This document shows positions 7,635-15,545 of a stretch of 64,000 nucleotides of DNA, in pieces; positions within the stretch are counted from its first letter, which is position 1; each line of letters opens with the position of its first letter. A program made the translations under genes and the position numbers. This DNA is from Bradyrhizobium sp. LHD-71. Lineage in GTDB: Bacteria; Pseudomonadota; Alphaproteobacteria; Rhizobiales; Xanthobacteraceae. The notes beneath the pieces are model-generated. The model did no database searches. It had not been told where the DNA came from and saw nothing but the letters and a program-made list of their open reading frames with translations. The stretch lies in NCBI RefSeq assembly GCF_031157255.1, contig NZ_JAVIFX010000027.1, forward strand, positions 56,276 to 120,275, written 5' to 3'.

Positions 7635-8515
7635 GCCCGCGCCTCCTTGCCGAACAGGCGGCCGCGCAGCCAGCCGGTGGTGATGTCGATGACGAAGACG
7701 GTGACGATGATGGTGAGCAGGATCGCGCTGACGTCGGAGTAGTAGAATTTGCGGATCGCGACGACGAGCTCCTGGCCGATGCCGCCGGCACCGACGAAGC
7801 CCATCACCGAGGCCTCGCGGACATTGATCTCGAAGCGCAGCAGCGCATAACTGGCATAGCCCGCAGTCACCTGCGGCACGACGGCGAAGCGCATGCAGGA
7901 GAGCCAGCTCGCGCCGGTGGAGCGGATGCCCTCGACCGGCTTCATGTCGGCATTCTCGACGATCTCCGAGAACAACTTGCCGAGCGCGCCGGTGGAGTGG
8001 ATGGCGATCGCGAGCACGCCCGCCATCGGACCGAGCCCGAAGGCGATGACGAAGACGAGCGCGAAGACGATGCCGGGAACGGTGCGGGCGAATTCGAGCA
8101 GGCGCCGCACGACGAAGCGCAGCCAGGGCGCGGGCGAGGTGTTCTCGGCCGCGAAGAAGTTCAGGACGAAGGCGAAGGTGGCGCCGATCAGCGTGCCGAC
8201 ATAGGAGATCAGCAGCGTCTCGGCGAGCATCTTCAGCCATTTGCGCCAGCCCCACAGCCACTCGCCGACATCGGTCCAGACGCGCTGGCCGCTGTCGAGC
8301 GTGAGGATGCGGTCGAAATAGCTGACGAAATTGCCGAAATAGGTGAACAGCGTGCGCAGATTCACCTCGGCGCCGACCGCGGCGAGAAGGAGCGCCGCGG
8401 CAAAGACCACTGTTCCCAGAAAGAGGCGCCATCGCCTGCGCGCGACCGCCTGACGATAGGCCGCGTTGAGCACGGCGAGCTGCTGCTCGGGAAGGATCGA
8501 AACCGCGACGGTCAT
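7631..8515 (-). CDS. phnE: PhnE1, phosphonate ABC transporter permease
   Basis: This is the first permease subunit, 294 aa from ATG 8515. It has hydrophobic segments, the loop ENADMKPVEGIRSTGASW and the signature GFVGAGGIGQEL. An in-frame ATG at 8560 exists, but it lies in the loop of an intrinsic terminator hairpin (8535-8571), so 8515 is preferred even though its ribosome-binding site is weak. The gene shares GTGA with phnE2 and follows phnD after the terminator. With phnC and phnD it should import phosphonates. Confidence 0.9.
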   Translation of the reverse strand: MTVAVSILPEQQLAVLNAAYRQAVARRRWRLFLGTVVFAAALLLAAVGAEVNLRTLFTYFGNFVSYFDRILTLDSGQRVWTDVGEWLWGWRKWLKMLAETLLISYVGTLIGATFAFVLNFFAAENTSPAPWLRFVVRRLLEFARTVPGIVFALVFVIAFGLGPMAGVLAIAIHSTGALGKLFSEIVENADMKPVEGIRSTGASWLSCMRFAVVPQVTAGYASYALLRFEINVREASVMGFVGAGGIGQELVVAIRKFYYSDVSAILLTIIVTVFVIDITTGWLRGRLFGKEARA

Positions 8516-8534
8516 CTTGTCAGGAACTGGCCCG

Positions 8535-8571
8535 TAAAAAAGAGAAAGAGCCGGGTCCATCGACCCGGCTC
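8535..8571 (-). terminator. Intrinsic terminator between phnD and phnE1
   Basis: On the minus strand a perfect 10-bp stem, GAGCCGGGTC / GACCCGGCTC, with a 4-base loop is followed by TTTCTCTTTTTT. It lies 19 bp after the phnD stop, inside the phnCDE operon. Partial readthrough would give more binding protein than permease, a common pattern in ABC importers. Confidence 0.85.
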
Positions 8572-8590
8572 CAGTTGCATCGTCCTGAGA

Positions 8591-9526
8591 TCAGGACGCC
8601 TTCTTCTTGCGTAGCGCGTCGACGAACTTGATCAGCTCGATCGTGCCGTCCCAGTCCTTGGTCGTGGCGGCATGAAAGCCCTTCTTCTGGCCGTCGGAGA
8701 GACGGTCGAACGCGGCCTTGTCCTTGGCCGGCGCATCGAAGAACGCTTTGGCGATGGCAGCTTTGGCGTCATCGGGCAGGTCGGAATTATAGGCATAGGG
8801 TCCGTTGATGATCGGCGCCGATTTGTGGACGATGCGGAAATCGTCCTTCTTCATCGGCGAGCCGTCGGCATTCTTCAGCATGCCCTTGGTCAGCATCTGC
8901 GCCAGCGTGGAATCGTTGTCGCTGGTCCATTGGTTGGCGGCGACGTCGACCGTGCCCTGCGCCAGGGCCAGCATCGCGTTCTCGTGGCTGCCGGTGAAGA
9001 CGACCTTGCTGAAATAGGTGTCGGCGTCGTGGATGCCCAATTTGTCGAGCTCGAAGCGCGGCACGTTGTTGCCCGAGGTCGAGTTCGGGTCGACGAGGCC
9101 GAGGTTCTTGCCCTTGAGGTCGTCGATCTTCTTGTAGGCGCTGCCTGCCTTGACGAAGAACACCGAGTAATAACCGGTCGAGCCGTCGGCGTTGATGTCG
9201 TTGGCGAAGGCGTCGGTCTTGACGCCGGTCAGGCGGGCGCGGGCGAACGAGGCCGAGCCGTAGCTCGCGATCTGGATGTTGCCAGCGCGCTGGCCTTCGA
9301 TGACGGCGGCGTAGTCGTTGGCAATGCGCAGCGTGACCTTTACGCCCAGTTCCTTGGAGAGATAGCTGACGAACGGCGCCCAGCGCTCGGTGACGCCGGA
9401 GGCGTTCTCGGCCGGAACAACCGCGAAGGTCAGCTCGGGATATTTGGCCTTCCAGTCGTTCGCGGAAGCGGAGGCCGTGAAAGCGAGCGCAGCGGCGCCG
9501 GCGAGGACTAATCTGCGAGTGATCAT
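8591..9526 (-). CDS. phnD: PhnD, periplasmic phosphonate-binding protein
   Basis: PhnD is the substrate-binding protein of the importer, 311 aa. The ATG at 9526 is preceded by GAGGG and followed by a signal peptide (MITRRLVLAGAAALAFTASA, cleavage near SASA-NDW). The mature part has the family layout: LTFAVVPAENASGVTERWAPF, a central VDPNSTSGNNVPRFEL and a later FTGSHENAMLALAQGTVDVAAN. An upstream in-frame start at 9565 would bury the signal peptide and was rejected. Located 65 bp after phnC. Confidence 0.93.
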   Translation of the reverse strand: MITRRLVLAGAAALAFTASASANDWKAKYPELTFAVVPAENASGVTERWAPFVSYLSKELGVKVTLRIANDYAAVIEGQRAGNIQIASYGSASFARARLTGVKTDAFANDINADGSTGYYSVFFVKAGSAYKKIDDLKGKNLGLVDPNSTSGNNVPRFELDKLGIHDADTYFSKVVFTGSHENAMLALAQGTVDVAANQWTSDNDSTLAQMLTKGMLKNADGSPMKKDDFRIVHKSAPIINGPYAYNSDLPDDAKAAIAKAFFDAPAKDKAAFDRLSDGQKKGFHAATTKDWDGTIELIKFVDALRKKKAS

Positions 9527-9591
9527 GATACCCTCTTCATCATCGTTTGGGGTCGGTTGACGCAAAAGACTTGCAACACAACAGGCGCGGC

Positions 9592-10401
9592 TCAGGCAGC
9601 CGCAGCCGTTCCAAGTGCCGGAACACCCTCAGGCGCCGGGACAGGCGCGCCGCCCATGACGTCGGCGGCTTCGAGATCGTAGAGCTCGCGCGCGACGCGG
9701 TCAGTCAGGGCGGCCGGTGCGCCGTCGAACACCACGCGGCCCGCGGCCATGCCGATCAGGCGATCGCAATAGCTGCGCGCGAGATCGAGCGAATGCAGGT
9801 TACAGAGCACCGTGATGCCGAAATGCTTGTTGATGCGCAGCAGCGCATCCATCACGATCTTGGTGTTGCGCGGATCGAGCGAGGCGATCGGCTCGTCGGC
9901 GAGGATGATGTCGGGCTGCTGCACCAGGGCACGGGCGATCGCGACGCGCTGTTGCTGGCCGCCGGAGAGCTGGTCGGCGCGCTGCGCGGCGAGCGTCGCG
10001 ATGTCGAACTGCTCCAGCGCGGACATCGCCAGCGCCTTGTCCTGCTCCGGCCAGATTTGCGAGAGCGAGCGCCAGGCCGGCATCGTGGCGAGGCGCCCCA
10101 TCAGGACATTGGTCAGCACATCGAGCCGGCCGACCAGGTTGAACTGCTGGAAGATCATCGCCGAACGCGCCCGCCACTGGCGCAGCTCCTTGCCGCGCAG
10201 CGCGGTGACGTCGAGGCCGTCGAACAGGATCTTGCCCTGCGTCGGCGTCACCAGACGGTTGACGGCCCGGAGCAGCGTCGATTTGCCGGCACCGGAACGT
10301 CCTATCACGCCGACGAAAGCGCCAGGAGAGATTTGAAACGAAGCGTCGTCCACCGCGGCTTTTGCGCCGAAGCGGCACGTCAGACCTTCAACCACCAGCA
10401 T
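9592..10401 (-). CDS. phnC: PhnC, phosphonate ABC transporter ATPase
   Basis: This is the ATP-hydrolysing subunit of the phosphonate importer, 269 aa. Walker A is GRSGAGKS at residues 34-41, the signature is [15 protein letters not shown], Walker B is [12 protein letters not shown], and the switch histidine is in NLHSLDLA, a PhnC-like variant. GGAG precedes the ATG by about six bases. It is the first gene of the transport operon; upstream on its strand is a Pho box at 10445-10462. The final 25 residues are a Pro/Ala-rich tail. Confidence 0.94.
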   Translation of the reverse strand: MLVVEGLTCRFGAKAAVDDASFQISPGAFVGVIGRSGAGKSTLLRAVNRLVTPTQGKILFDGLDVTALRGKELRQWRARSAMIFQQFNLVGRLDVLTNVLMGRLATMPAWRSLSQIWPEQDKALAMSALEQFDIATLAAQRADQLSGGQQQRVAIARALVQQPDIILADEPIASLDPRNTKIVMDALLRINKHFGITVLCNLHSLDLARSYCDRLIGMAAGRVVFDGAPAALTDRVARELYDLEAADVMGGAPVPAPEGVPALGTAAAA

Positions 10402-10444
10402 GCAGGGCTCCAGAGTAGCTGGGACCCACCGCTAACGCCGGCGC

Positions 10445-10462
10445 TTGACACTTGTGTGACAT
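10445..10462 (-). promoter_or_regulatory. Pho box facing phnC
   Basis: On the minus strand ATGTCAC-ACAA-GTGTCAA gives two half-sites matching CTGTCAT at 5/7 each with the correct 11-bp period. It lies 44 bp upstream of the phnC start. No strong -10 is seen at the expected distance; TTAGCG is the nearest candidate. PhoB control is inferred. Confidence 0.55.
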
Positions 10463-10499
10463 CCGCATTGCGGTGCGGCGATCCTGCACAGCTCGTCCA

Positions 10500-10528
10500 C
10501 TGTCATCGCCTTGTCATGACATCGTCAT
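10500..10528 (+). promoter_or_regulatory. Triple Pho box facing the acyltransferase-phnM2 unit
   Basis: Three consecutive half-sites with an exact 11-bp period, CTGTCAT-CGCC-TTGTCAT-GACA-TCGTCAT, stand 47 bp before the acyltransferase ATG. They match the PhoB consensus CTGTCAT at 7/7, 6/7 and 5/7. Together with the minus-strand box this makes a divergent phosphate-controlled regulatory region. Confidence 0.75.
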
Positions 10529-10574
10529 CAAGCCACTCGAAGAGAAACGCCCGCTCTCCCGCTTCGGATACGAC

Positions 10575-11243
10575 ATGGCCGTCAAAGCTCTTTCGGTTCA
10601 GCCGACCGTCGACCCTTCGGCCACACTGCACGAGACGAGGCTCGGTGCCTATACCGAGGTCGGCGCGCGCACGATCCTGCATGAAGTGGCGATGGGTGAT
10701 TACTCCTATGTCGTCAACGATGCGCAGATCACCTACACCACCATCGGAAAATTCTGCTCGATCGCGGCGATGACACGCATCAACCCCGGCAATCATCCGA
10801 TGCACCGCGCGACACAGGCGCACTTCACCTACCGATCCAGCGCCTATTTCGAGGGCGAGAGCGACGACGCCGAATTCTTCGCCTGGCGGCGCCGGCATCA
10901 CGTCCATATCGGCCATGACGTCTGGATCGGTCACGGCGCGATCGTGCTGCCAGGCCGCAACATCGGCACCGGCGCGGTGATCGCGGCCGGCGCCATCGTC
11001 ACCAAGGACGTGCCGGCCTACAGCATCGTCGCCGGCAATCCGGCCCGCATTCTGCGGCGGCGGTTCTCGGAGGAGATTTCCGGACGGCTCGCGAAGCTGG
11101 CTTGGTGGGACTGGGATCACGACAAATTGCGCAAAGCGCTGCCCGATTTCCGCAAGCTCGGGATTGAAGATTTCCTTGCGACATACGAAGCACAGGCGAG
11201 CTCCTTCCCCGGTTCTCCCAGCAAACGAAGCGCGGTCGCGTGA
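10575..11243 (+). CDS. Hexapeptide-repeat acyltransferase of phosphonate clusters (TIGR03308-like)
   Basis: This 222-aa left-handed beta-helix acyltransferase resembles the family found in phosphonate operons. Imperfect hexapeptide repeats run from about residue 10 ([13 protein letters not shown]) through [20 protein letters not shown] to [16 protein letters not shown], and the [11 protein letters not shown] motif supplies a candidate catalytic histidine. The start at 10575 lies downstream of the Pho boxes; the frame opens earlier, but that stretch is promoter. It overlaps phnM2 by GTGA. The acceptor substrate is unknown; N-acetylation of aminophosphonates, the role of unrelated PhnO in E. 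coli, is one possibility. Confidence 0.85.
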   Translation: MAVKALSVQPTVDPSATLHETRLGAYTEVGARTILHEVAMGDYSYVVNDAQITYTTIGKFCSIAAMTRINPGNHPMHRATQAHFTYRSSAYFEGESDDAEFFAWRRRHHVHIGHDVWIGHGAIVLPGRNIGTGAVIAAGAIVTKDVPAYSIVAGNPARILRRRFSEEISGRLAKLAWWDWDHDKLRKALPDFRKLGIEDFLATYEAQASSFPGSPSKRSAVA

Positions 11244-12433
11244 CAGAGATATTCCTCGAAGGCGGCCGGGCTCTGATCGGCACCGAGCTCGTCGAAACCT
11301 CACTCCTCGTGTCCGGAACGGACATTGCAGAGATCGATGGCTCACGCGGCCGTTCGCGGCTGGCGATCGATGCGCGCAACCTGCTCGTGCTCCCCGGCAT
11401 CGTCGATCTGCATGGCGACGCCTTCGAGCGCCAGATGATGCCACGCGCCGGCGTCGACTTTCCGATCGACGTCGCGCTCGCCGACAGTGACCGTCAGGCG
11501 ATCAGCAACGGCATCACCACCGTGTTTCACGCCACGACCTGCTCGTGGGAGCCGGGCCTGCGCAGCGCCGACAATGCGCGCGGCCTGATGGAAGCGATCG
11601 AGCGGCAGCGCCCGCAATTCGCCGCCGACACCCGCTTCCACCTGCGCCACGAGACCTACAATCTCGATGCGGAGCCCGAGATCAGCCAGTGGCTCGCCGA
11701 AGGCCGCGTCGACCTGTTCGCCTTCAACGACCACATGGACGGCACCGTCGCCGACATGGCCAAGCCCCGCAAGCGCAACCGCATGGTGGAGCGGACCGGC
11801 CTTTCGAGCGAGGATTTCGACCGGCTGGTCGAACGCGTGGTCTCGCGCGCTGACGACGTGCCGGCCTCGGTGGCGCGACTGGCCGCGACGGCTCGCGCCT
11901 CAGGGGTGCGGATGCTCTCGCACGACGATGCGACGCCGGCGATGCGTCAGGAGTTTCGCGAGCTCGGTGCATTGATCGCCGAGTTTCCGATCAATGAGGA
12001 GACGGCGCGTGCAGCCGCAAGCCACGGCGATGCCATCGTCTACGGCGCGCCGAACGTCGTGCGCGGCGGCAGCCACACCGGCTGGACCAAGGCGTCGGAC
12101 ATGATCGCCAAGGGCCTCTGCTCGGTGCTGGCGTCGGACTATTACTATCCTGCACAGCTGCTCGCCGCATTCCGCCTCGCCGCCGACGGCGTGCTGGCGT
12201 TGACGGAAGCCTGGGACCTGGTCTCCGCCGGCCCCGCGCGTGCCACCGGCCTGACCGATCGCGGTGTGCTCGCCGAGGGACGCCGCGCCGACATCCTGCT
12301 GGTCGACGACAGCGTGGCGCTGCGGCCACGGCTCATCGCGGTGATCTCGGGCGGCAAGCTCGTGCACCTCACCGATGCGACGCGGCTGCTCGCAGCAATG
12401 GCGGCGCCACGCGAGGCTGTCGTCGCGGCTTGA
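11240..12433 (+). CDS. phnM: PhnM-like amidohydrolase (second, divergent PhnM)
   Basis: This 397-aa amidohydrolase is related to PhnM but clearly not a recent duplicate of the copy at 89-1246. It keeps [36 protein letters not shown] and [10 protein letters not shown]. It lacks the MDHTPGQRQF motif, having [12 protein letters not shown] instead. It starts with GTG overlapping the acyltransferase stop. Metal-binding positions look intact, so an active hydrolase is expected. A role on a modified or alternative ribosyl-phosphonate is inferred from sequence divergence and from its operon with an acyltransferase and a DUF1045 protein. Confidence 0.85.
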   Translation: MTEIFLEGGRALIGTELVETSLLVSGTDIAEIDGSRGRSRLAIDARNLLVLPGIVDLHGDAFERQMMPRAGVDFPIDVALADSDRQAISNGITTVFHATTCSWEPGLRSADNARGLMEAIERQRPQFAADTRFHLRHETYNLDAEPEISQWLAEGRVDLFAFNDHMDGTVADMAKPRKRNRMVERTGLSSEDFDRLVERVVSRADDVPASVARLAATARASGVRMLSHDDATPAMRQEFRELGALIAEFPINEETARAAASHGDAIVYGAPNVVRGGSHTGWTKASDMIAKGLCSVLASDYYYPAQLLAAFRLAADGVLALTEAWDLVSAGPARATGLTDRGVLAEGRRADILLVDDSVALRPRLIAVISGGKLVHLTDATRLLAAMAAPREAVVAA

Positions 12434-12451
12434 ATTGGTTATGCTGAGGCG

Positions 12452-13150
12452 ATGACAGGCTTTCCCCGCTACGCGATCTATTTTGCCGCCGGCTCTGACA
12501 GCGCCCTCTCCCGCTACGGCGCCGAGCTGCTCGGCTATGATGCCTACGCCGGCGACGAGCTGCCGTTTCCGCGTCAGGCACTGGATATCGCGCCGGATTG
12601 GCGCGACATCACCGCCGATCCCCGTAAATACGGCTTCCACGCCACGTTGAAGGCACCGATGGCGCTCGCGCCAGGCCAGACGGAGGCCGGGCTCGCGGTG
12701 GCTTGCGCGGCCTTCGCCGGGACGCCGCGGCCTATCCCGACGATCCGGCCGATCGTCGATTCCATCAGCGGCTTCATTGCCGTCATTCCGGCCGAGCCGA
12801 CCAATACGCTGCAACAGCTCGCCGCCGATTGTGTCCGCGCTTTCGATTCCTTCCGCGCCCCGCTCACGGCAGAGGATCGCGCGCGGCGGAGACCTGAGAA
12901 GCTGAGCGAGCGGCAACACGACCATCTCGACCGCTGGGGCTACCCTTACGTGATGGAGGAATTCCGCTTCCACATGACGCTGACGGGGCGGCTGGATGCC
13001 GAGCGACGCGGGCCGGTTCTGGAGATGCTGCGGAAGCGGTTTGCGGCGCTGAAGCTTGATGCGCTGACGATCGACCGCATCGCGCTGTTCAGGCAGGACG
13101 ATGCCAAGGCGCGCTTCCGCATCATCGGCGAGTGGGCATTGACGCGGTAG
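12452..13150 (+). CDS. DUF1045 phosphonate-cluster protein, 2H-phosphoesterase-like
   Basis: The 232-aa protein matches the DUF1045 family (TIGR03223) seen in phosphonate operons. It shows two H-x-T-L motifs, His63-Ala-Thr65 (GFHATLKAPM) and His174-Met-Thr176 (FRFHMTLTGR), the hallmark of the 2H phosphoesterase superfamily, which opens cyclic phosphates. In E. coli the cyclic ribosyl phosphate made by C-P lyase is opened by PhnP; no PhnP is visible here, so this protein is a candidate substitute (inference). It follows phnM2 by 18 bp with GAGG close to the ATG, and the next gene is convergent. Confidence 0.85.
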   Translation: MTGFPRYAIYFAAGSDSALSRYGAELLGYDAYAGDELPFPRQALDIAPDWRDITADPRKYGFHATLKAPMALAPGQTEAGLAVACAAFAGTPRPIPTIRPIVDSISGFIAVIPAEPTNTLQQLAADCVRAFDSFRAPLTAEDRARRRPEKLSERQHDHLDRWGYPYVMEEFRFHMTLTGRLDAERRGPVLEMLRKRFAALKLDALTIDRIALFRQDDAKARFRIIGEWALTR

Positions 13151-13159
13151 GCTTCCCTG

Positions 13160-13867
13160 TCAGCTCGCAGCATTGAAGGCGAGCGCGACCGCGCCGACCA
13201 TAATGAGGCTGGTCGCCCAGACAGCATCCAGATTGAACCAGCTTCGCGAGACGAACTTCAATCCCAGATGTCGGTAGACCTGCCACGCCAGACATCCGCC
13301 GGCGCCGACCATGGCGATCACGTGCACCAGGGACACCAGCACCACCATCCCCAAGCTTGCCTTCATCAGCGCGCCCGCGGCCTGATGGCCGGCATCGAGC
13401 TCGAAGGCCTGGCAGAGTCCGAGATAGATCGGCACGAGCATCAAGGCGGCGCCATGTGCAATGGCAACGGCAAATGACCAGAGCGCCAATTGCGTCGGCG
13501 GAATTCGTGCCAGCGCGCGCGGATGGCGCCGCGCGACCAACCGATAGACGCCGAAGCCGATGACGAGAAGGCTTGCACTGATCTGGAGCGAACGCTGCCA
13601 CTCGGCCAGCACGAGCAGGAACGCGAATGGCAGCAGCACGAGAAGCGTTGCCAGGAGATGGCCGGCCGACAGGGCCCACAACGCGCGGAAGAGCGCGCGT
13701 GGACTCTTGTCCATGAGCCCGGCCGAAACGGCGAGCGGCCATCCCATCCCCGGATTGATCCCGTGGTAGAGACCGCTCGCAACAAGCGCCAGCCAGAGCC
13801 AGCCAATCGCCGGGCTCGCCTGCCCCCAATCTAGACCGACGGGTAGCAAAAAGAGTCCGTCGAACAA
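13160..13867 (-). CDS. Polytopic membrane protein coupled to the SBP56 gene
   Basis: This 235-aa protein has about six hydrophobic segments and a motif YHGINPGMGW near residue 35, which would sit in a membrane or at its surface. No named family is recognised with certainty; a distant similarity to NicO/LysE-type transporters is possible. It appears to start at TTG 13867 with GAGGG six bases upstream, and it overlaps the last 37 bp of the selenium-binding-protein gene in another frame. That implies translational coupling and a functional link, such as supplying a metal or exporting a product. Confidence 0.7.
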   Translation of the reverse strand: MFDGLFLLPVGLDWGQASPAIGWLWLALVASGLYHGINPGMGWPLAVSAGLMDKSPRALFRALWALSAGHLLATLLVLLPFAFLLVLAEWQRSLQISASLLVIGFGVYRLVARRHPRALARIPPTQLALWSFAVAIAHGAALMLVPIYLGLCQAFELDAGHQAAGALMKASLGMVVLVSLVHVIAMVGAGGCLAWQVYRHLGLKFVSRSWFNLDAVWATSLIMVGAVALAFNAAS

Positions 13868-15231
13868 TCGCCGCCCTCGAGCCTGATCTGGTGCGCACGA
13901 TATCCGTCGGGGAAACTTACGAAATAATCCTTGGCGAGTTCGAGACCGCCGTCGCGACCCGCATTGGCCATGACCTCAACGCCCGGAACCCCGTCGGGAT
14001 AGAACTGGTCATCCCAGGTGGAATAGAGCGAATTGGTCCAGTAAACGCGCCGGCCGTCGCGGCTGATCTCGACCATCTGCGGACCGGCCGCAAAGGCCTT
14101 GCCGTTTGGATGCGCCGTGCGGCGCGCGATGCCGCCGATATGGACCGAGCCCGCAAGCCTCGGCTTTCTGGGATCGCTGACGTCATACTGGCGCATTTCA
14201 CCCGTGCCCCAGCACGAGACATAGAGGAACCGGTCATCCATCGACAGGTCGATGTCGGTCACCAGCGGCGGCACCGCGCCAAAACCCTGCAGCAGCGGCG
14301 GGAGCTTCTCCTTTGGCGCGGGCTCGGGCGGGATCGTCGCCGTCTTCTCGGCATGGAATTTTCCGCCTTCGCGCCACCACGTCCAGATCGACGCCTCGAG
14401 GTTGGTGGTGTCGACCACGACACCAACGAAGCCGTATTCGCGAACCGGATCATGCGCCGGTCGTACTTCCAGCGCCATTTGATGATTTGCGCCGAGGTCG
14501 ATGGTCTGGACGTTGCGACGGGCGCGAAGATCCCAGAAGTGGAGACGGTGGCCATATTTGTTCGCGAGCAGATCCTCAGGGACGATCCCGTTCTCGAACT
14601 GCGGCGGCAACGCCCACTCGCTCGTCACCATGTAGTCGCGCGGCAGGTTCCACCAGAAGTCATAATGCAGCGTCTGCGGACCGCGGTCGATCTCCCATCG
14701 TCCAAGAACTTCAAACGTCTCGCAATCCATGATGAAAACGCCTGGAGGTCCGCTGGTGCCGTCCTTGCCGCCGCCGCCCAGCGTGCTGACGTAAATGCCG
14801 TCCGGCCCGCAATGGATCGTGTGCGGCCGCGAGTAGCCGGTCTTCTTGAAGACTTCATCGGGCTCGATGATCTTGTGAATCTTGGCTTGGGTCGGATCGG
14901 GCTTGGTGTCGATGATGTAGATCCGCGACGAGCGCAGCCCGGGGATGATGAGATAGCGCCGCTCGATGAAGGCGTGGCCGGTGAGCGGCGACAGAGCGGA
15001 GGAGCAGGCATTCCAGCCGAAGTGATGAAATTCGTCGCCCTTGTTGGGCATCGTCACGGTGTGGACGATCTGGCTGTAGGTCGGCGATCCCGGCTTGACG
15101 TCGATGACCGCGAGAGCATCGGGCTTCGAGAAATCCGGGCTGAGCAGCAAAGTGTAGGCAAAGTTCTCCGCAGGTGCTTCCATCGCAAGCCTGGGCGATG
15201 CGTGGAACGTGGGATCCGGCCTCATCGTCAT
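13831..15231 (-). CDS. SBP56 / SELENBP1-family protein, probable methanethiol oxidase
   Basis: The 466-aa protein matches the selenium-binding protein family over its full length: HFGWNACSSAL, YSRPHTIHCGPDGIYVSTLG, LHYDFWWNLPRDYMVTSEW, HFWDLRARR and RRTAHPNGK. Characterised members (human SELENBP1, Hyphomicrobium MtoX) are copper-dependent methanethiol oxidases giving formaldehyde, H2S and H2O2. No signal peptide is seen, unlike MtoX, so it is probably cytoplasmic. The SCO1 and MauG-like partners reported beside mtoX are absent here; instead a membrane protein overlaps its 3' end. The family is certain, the reaction likely. Confidence 0.88.
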   Translation of the reverse strand: MTMRPDPTFHASPRLAMEAPAENFAYTLLLSPDFSKPDALAVIDVKPGSPTYSQIVHTVTMPNKGDEFHHFGWNACSSALSPLTGHAFIERRYLIIPGLRSSRIYIIDTKPDPTQAKIHKIIEPDEVFKKTGYSRPHTIHCGPDGIYVSTLGGGGKDGTSGPPGVFIMDCETFEVLGRWEIDRGPQTLHYDFWWNLPRDYMVTSEWALPPQFENGIVPEDLLANKYGHRLHFWDLRARRNVQTIDLGANHQMALEVRPAHDPVREYGFVGVVVDTTNLEASIWTWWREGGKFHAEKTATIPPEPAPKEKLPPLLQGFGAVPPLVTDIDLSMDDRFLYVSCWGTGEMRQYDVSDPRKPRLAGSVHIGGIARRTAHPNGKAFAAGPQMVEISRDGRRVYWTNSLYSTWDDQFYPDGVPGVEVMANAGRDGGLELAKDYFVSFPDGYRAHQIRLEGGDCSTDSFCYPSV

Positions 15232-15473
15232 GGCACTGCCTCCCTGTTCTGTCGGTTCGCGCCAACCTGGCTCGGGATAACGGCATAATGAAGAGGTGTT
15301 GGGCGATGTCTTGAGACTGCTCCGCGGCTTGGTTGGCGAGCTTACGATACTTGATCGCCGGGCCGGGGGAAACTGGCTGAATCGCGCCGACTCGGCGCTT
15401 CAGCCCAAATTGGCGCCGTCGCCGCCTCGCTTGCCGGGACGACGTTGTGGAGGGAGATCGGCTCAACTAGTTC

Positions 15474-15545
15474 CGTCATTGCGAGCGAAGCGAAGCAATC
15501 CAGGTCTTCTCCTCCTAGACAGTCTGGATTGCTTCGTCGCTTCGC
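15474..15545. repeat. Dispersed palindromic repeat abutting the dehydratase stop codon
   Basis: Arms GCGAAGCGAAGCAATCCAG (15485-15503 region) and CTGGATTGCTTCGTCGC (from 15524) form an imperfect inverted repeat beginning GTCATTGCGAGCG. This matches, from memory, a repeat very common in Bradyrhizobium and related genomes. It ends one base before the stop codon of the convergent-side gene and may act as a 3'-end hairpin. The rest of 15232-15473 shows no gene. Confidence 0.75.

Noticed and set aside
8516..8560. Earlier ATG for phnE1
   Set aside because: It lies in the loop of the phnD terminator, so a transcript using it would carry the hairpin over the initiation site.
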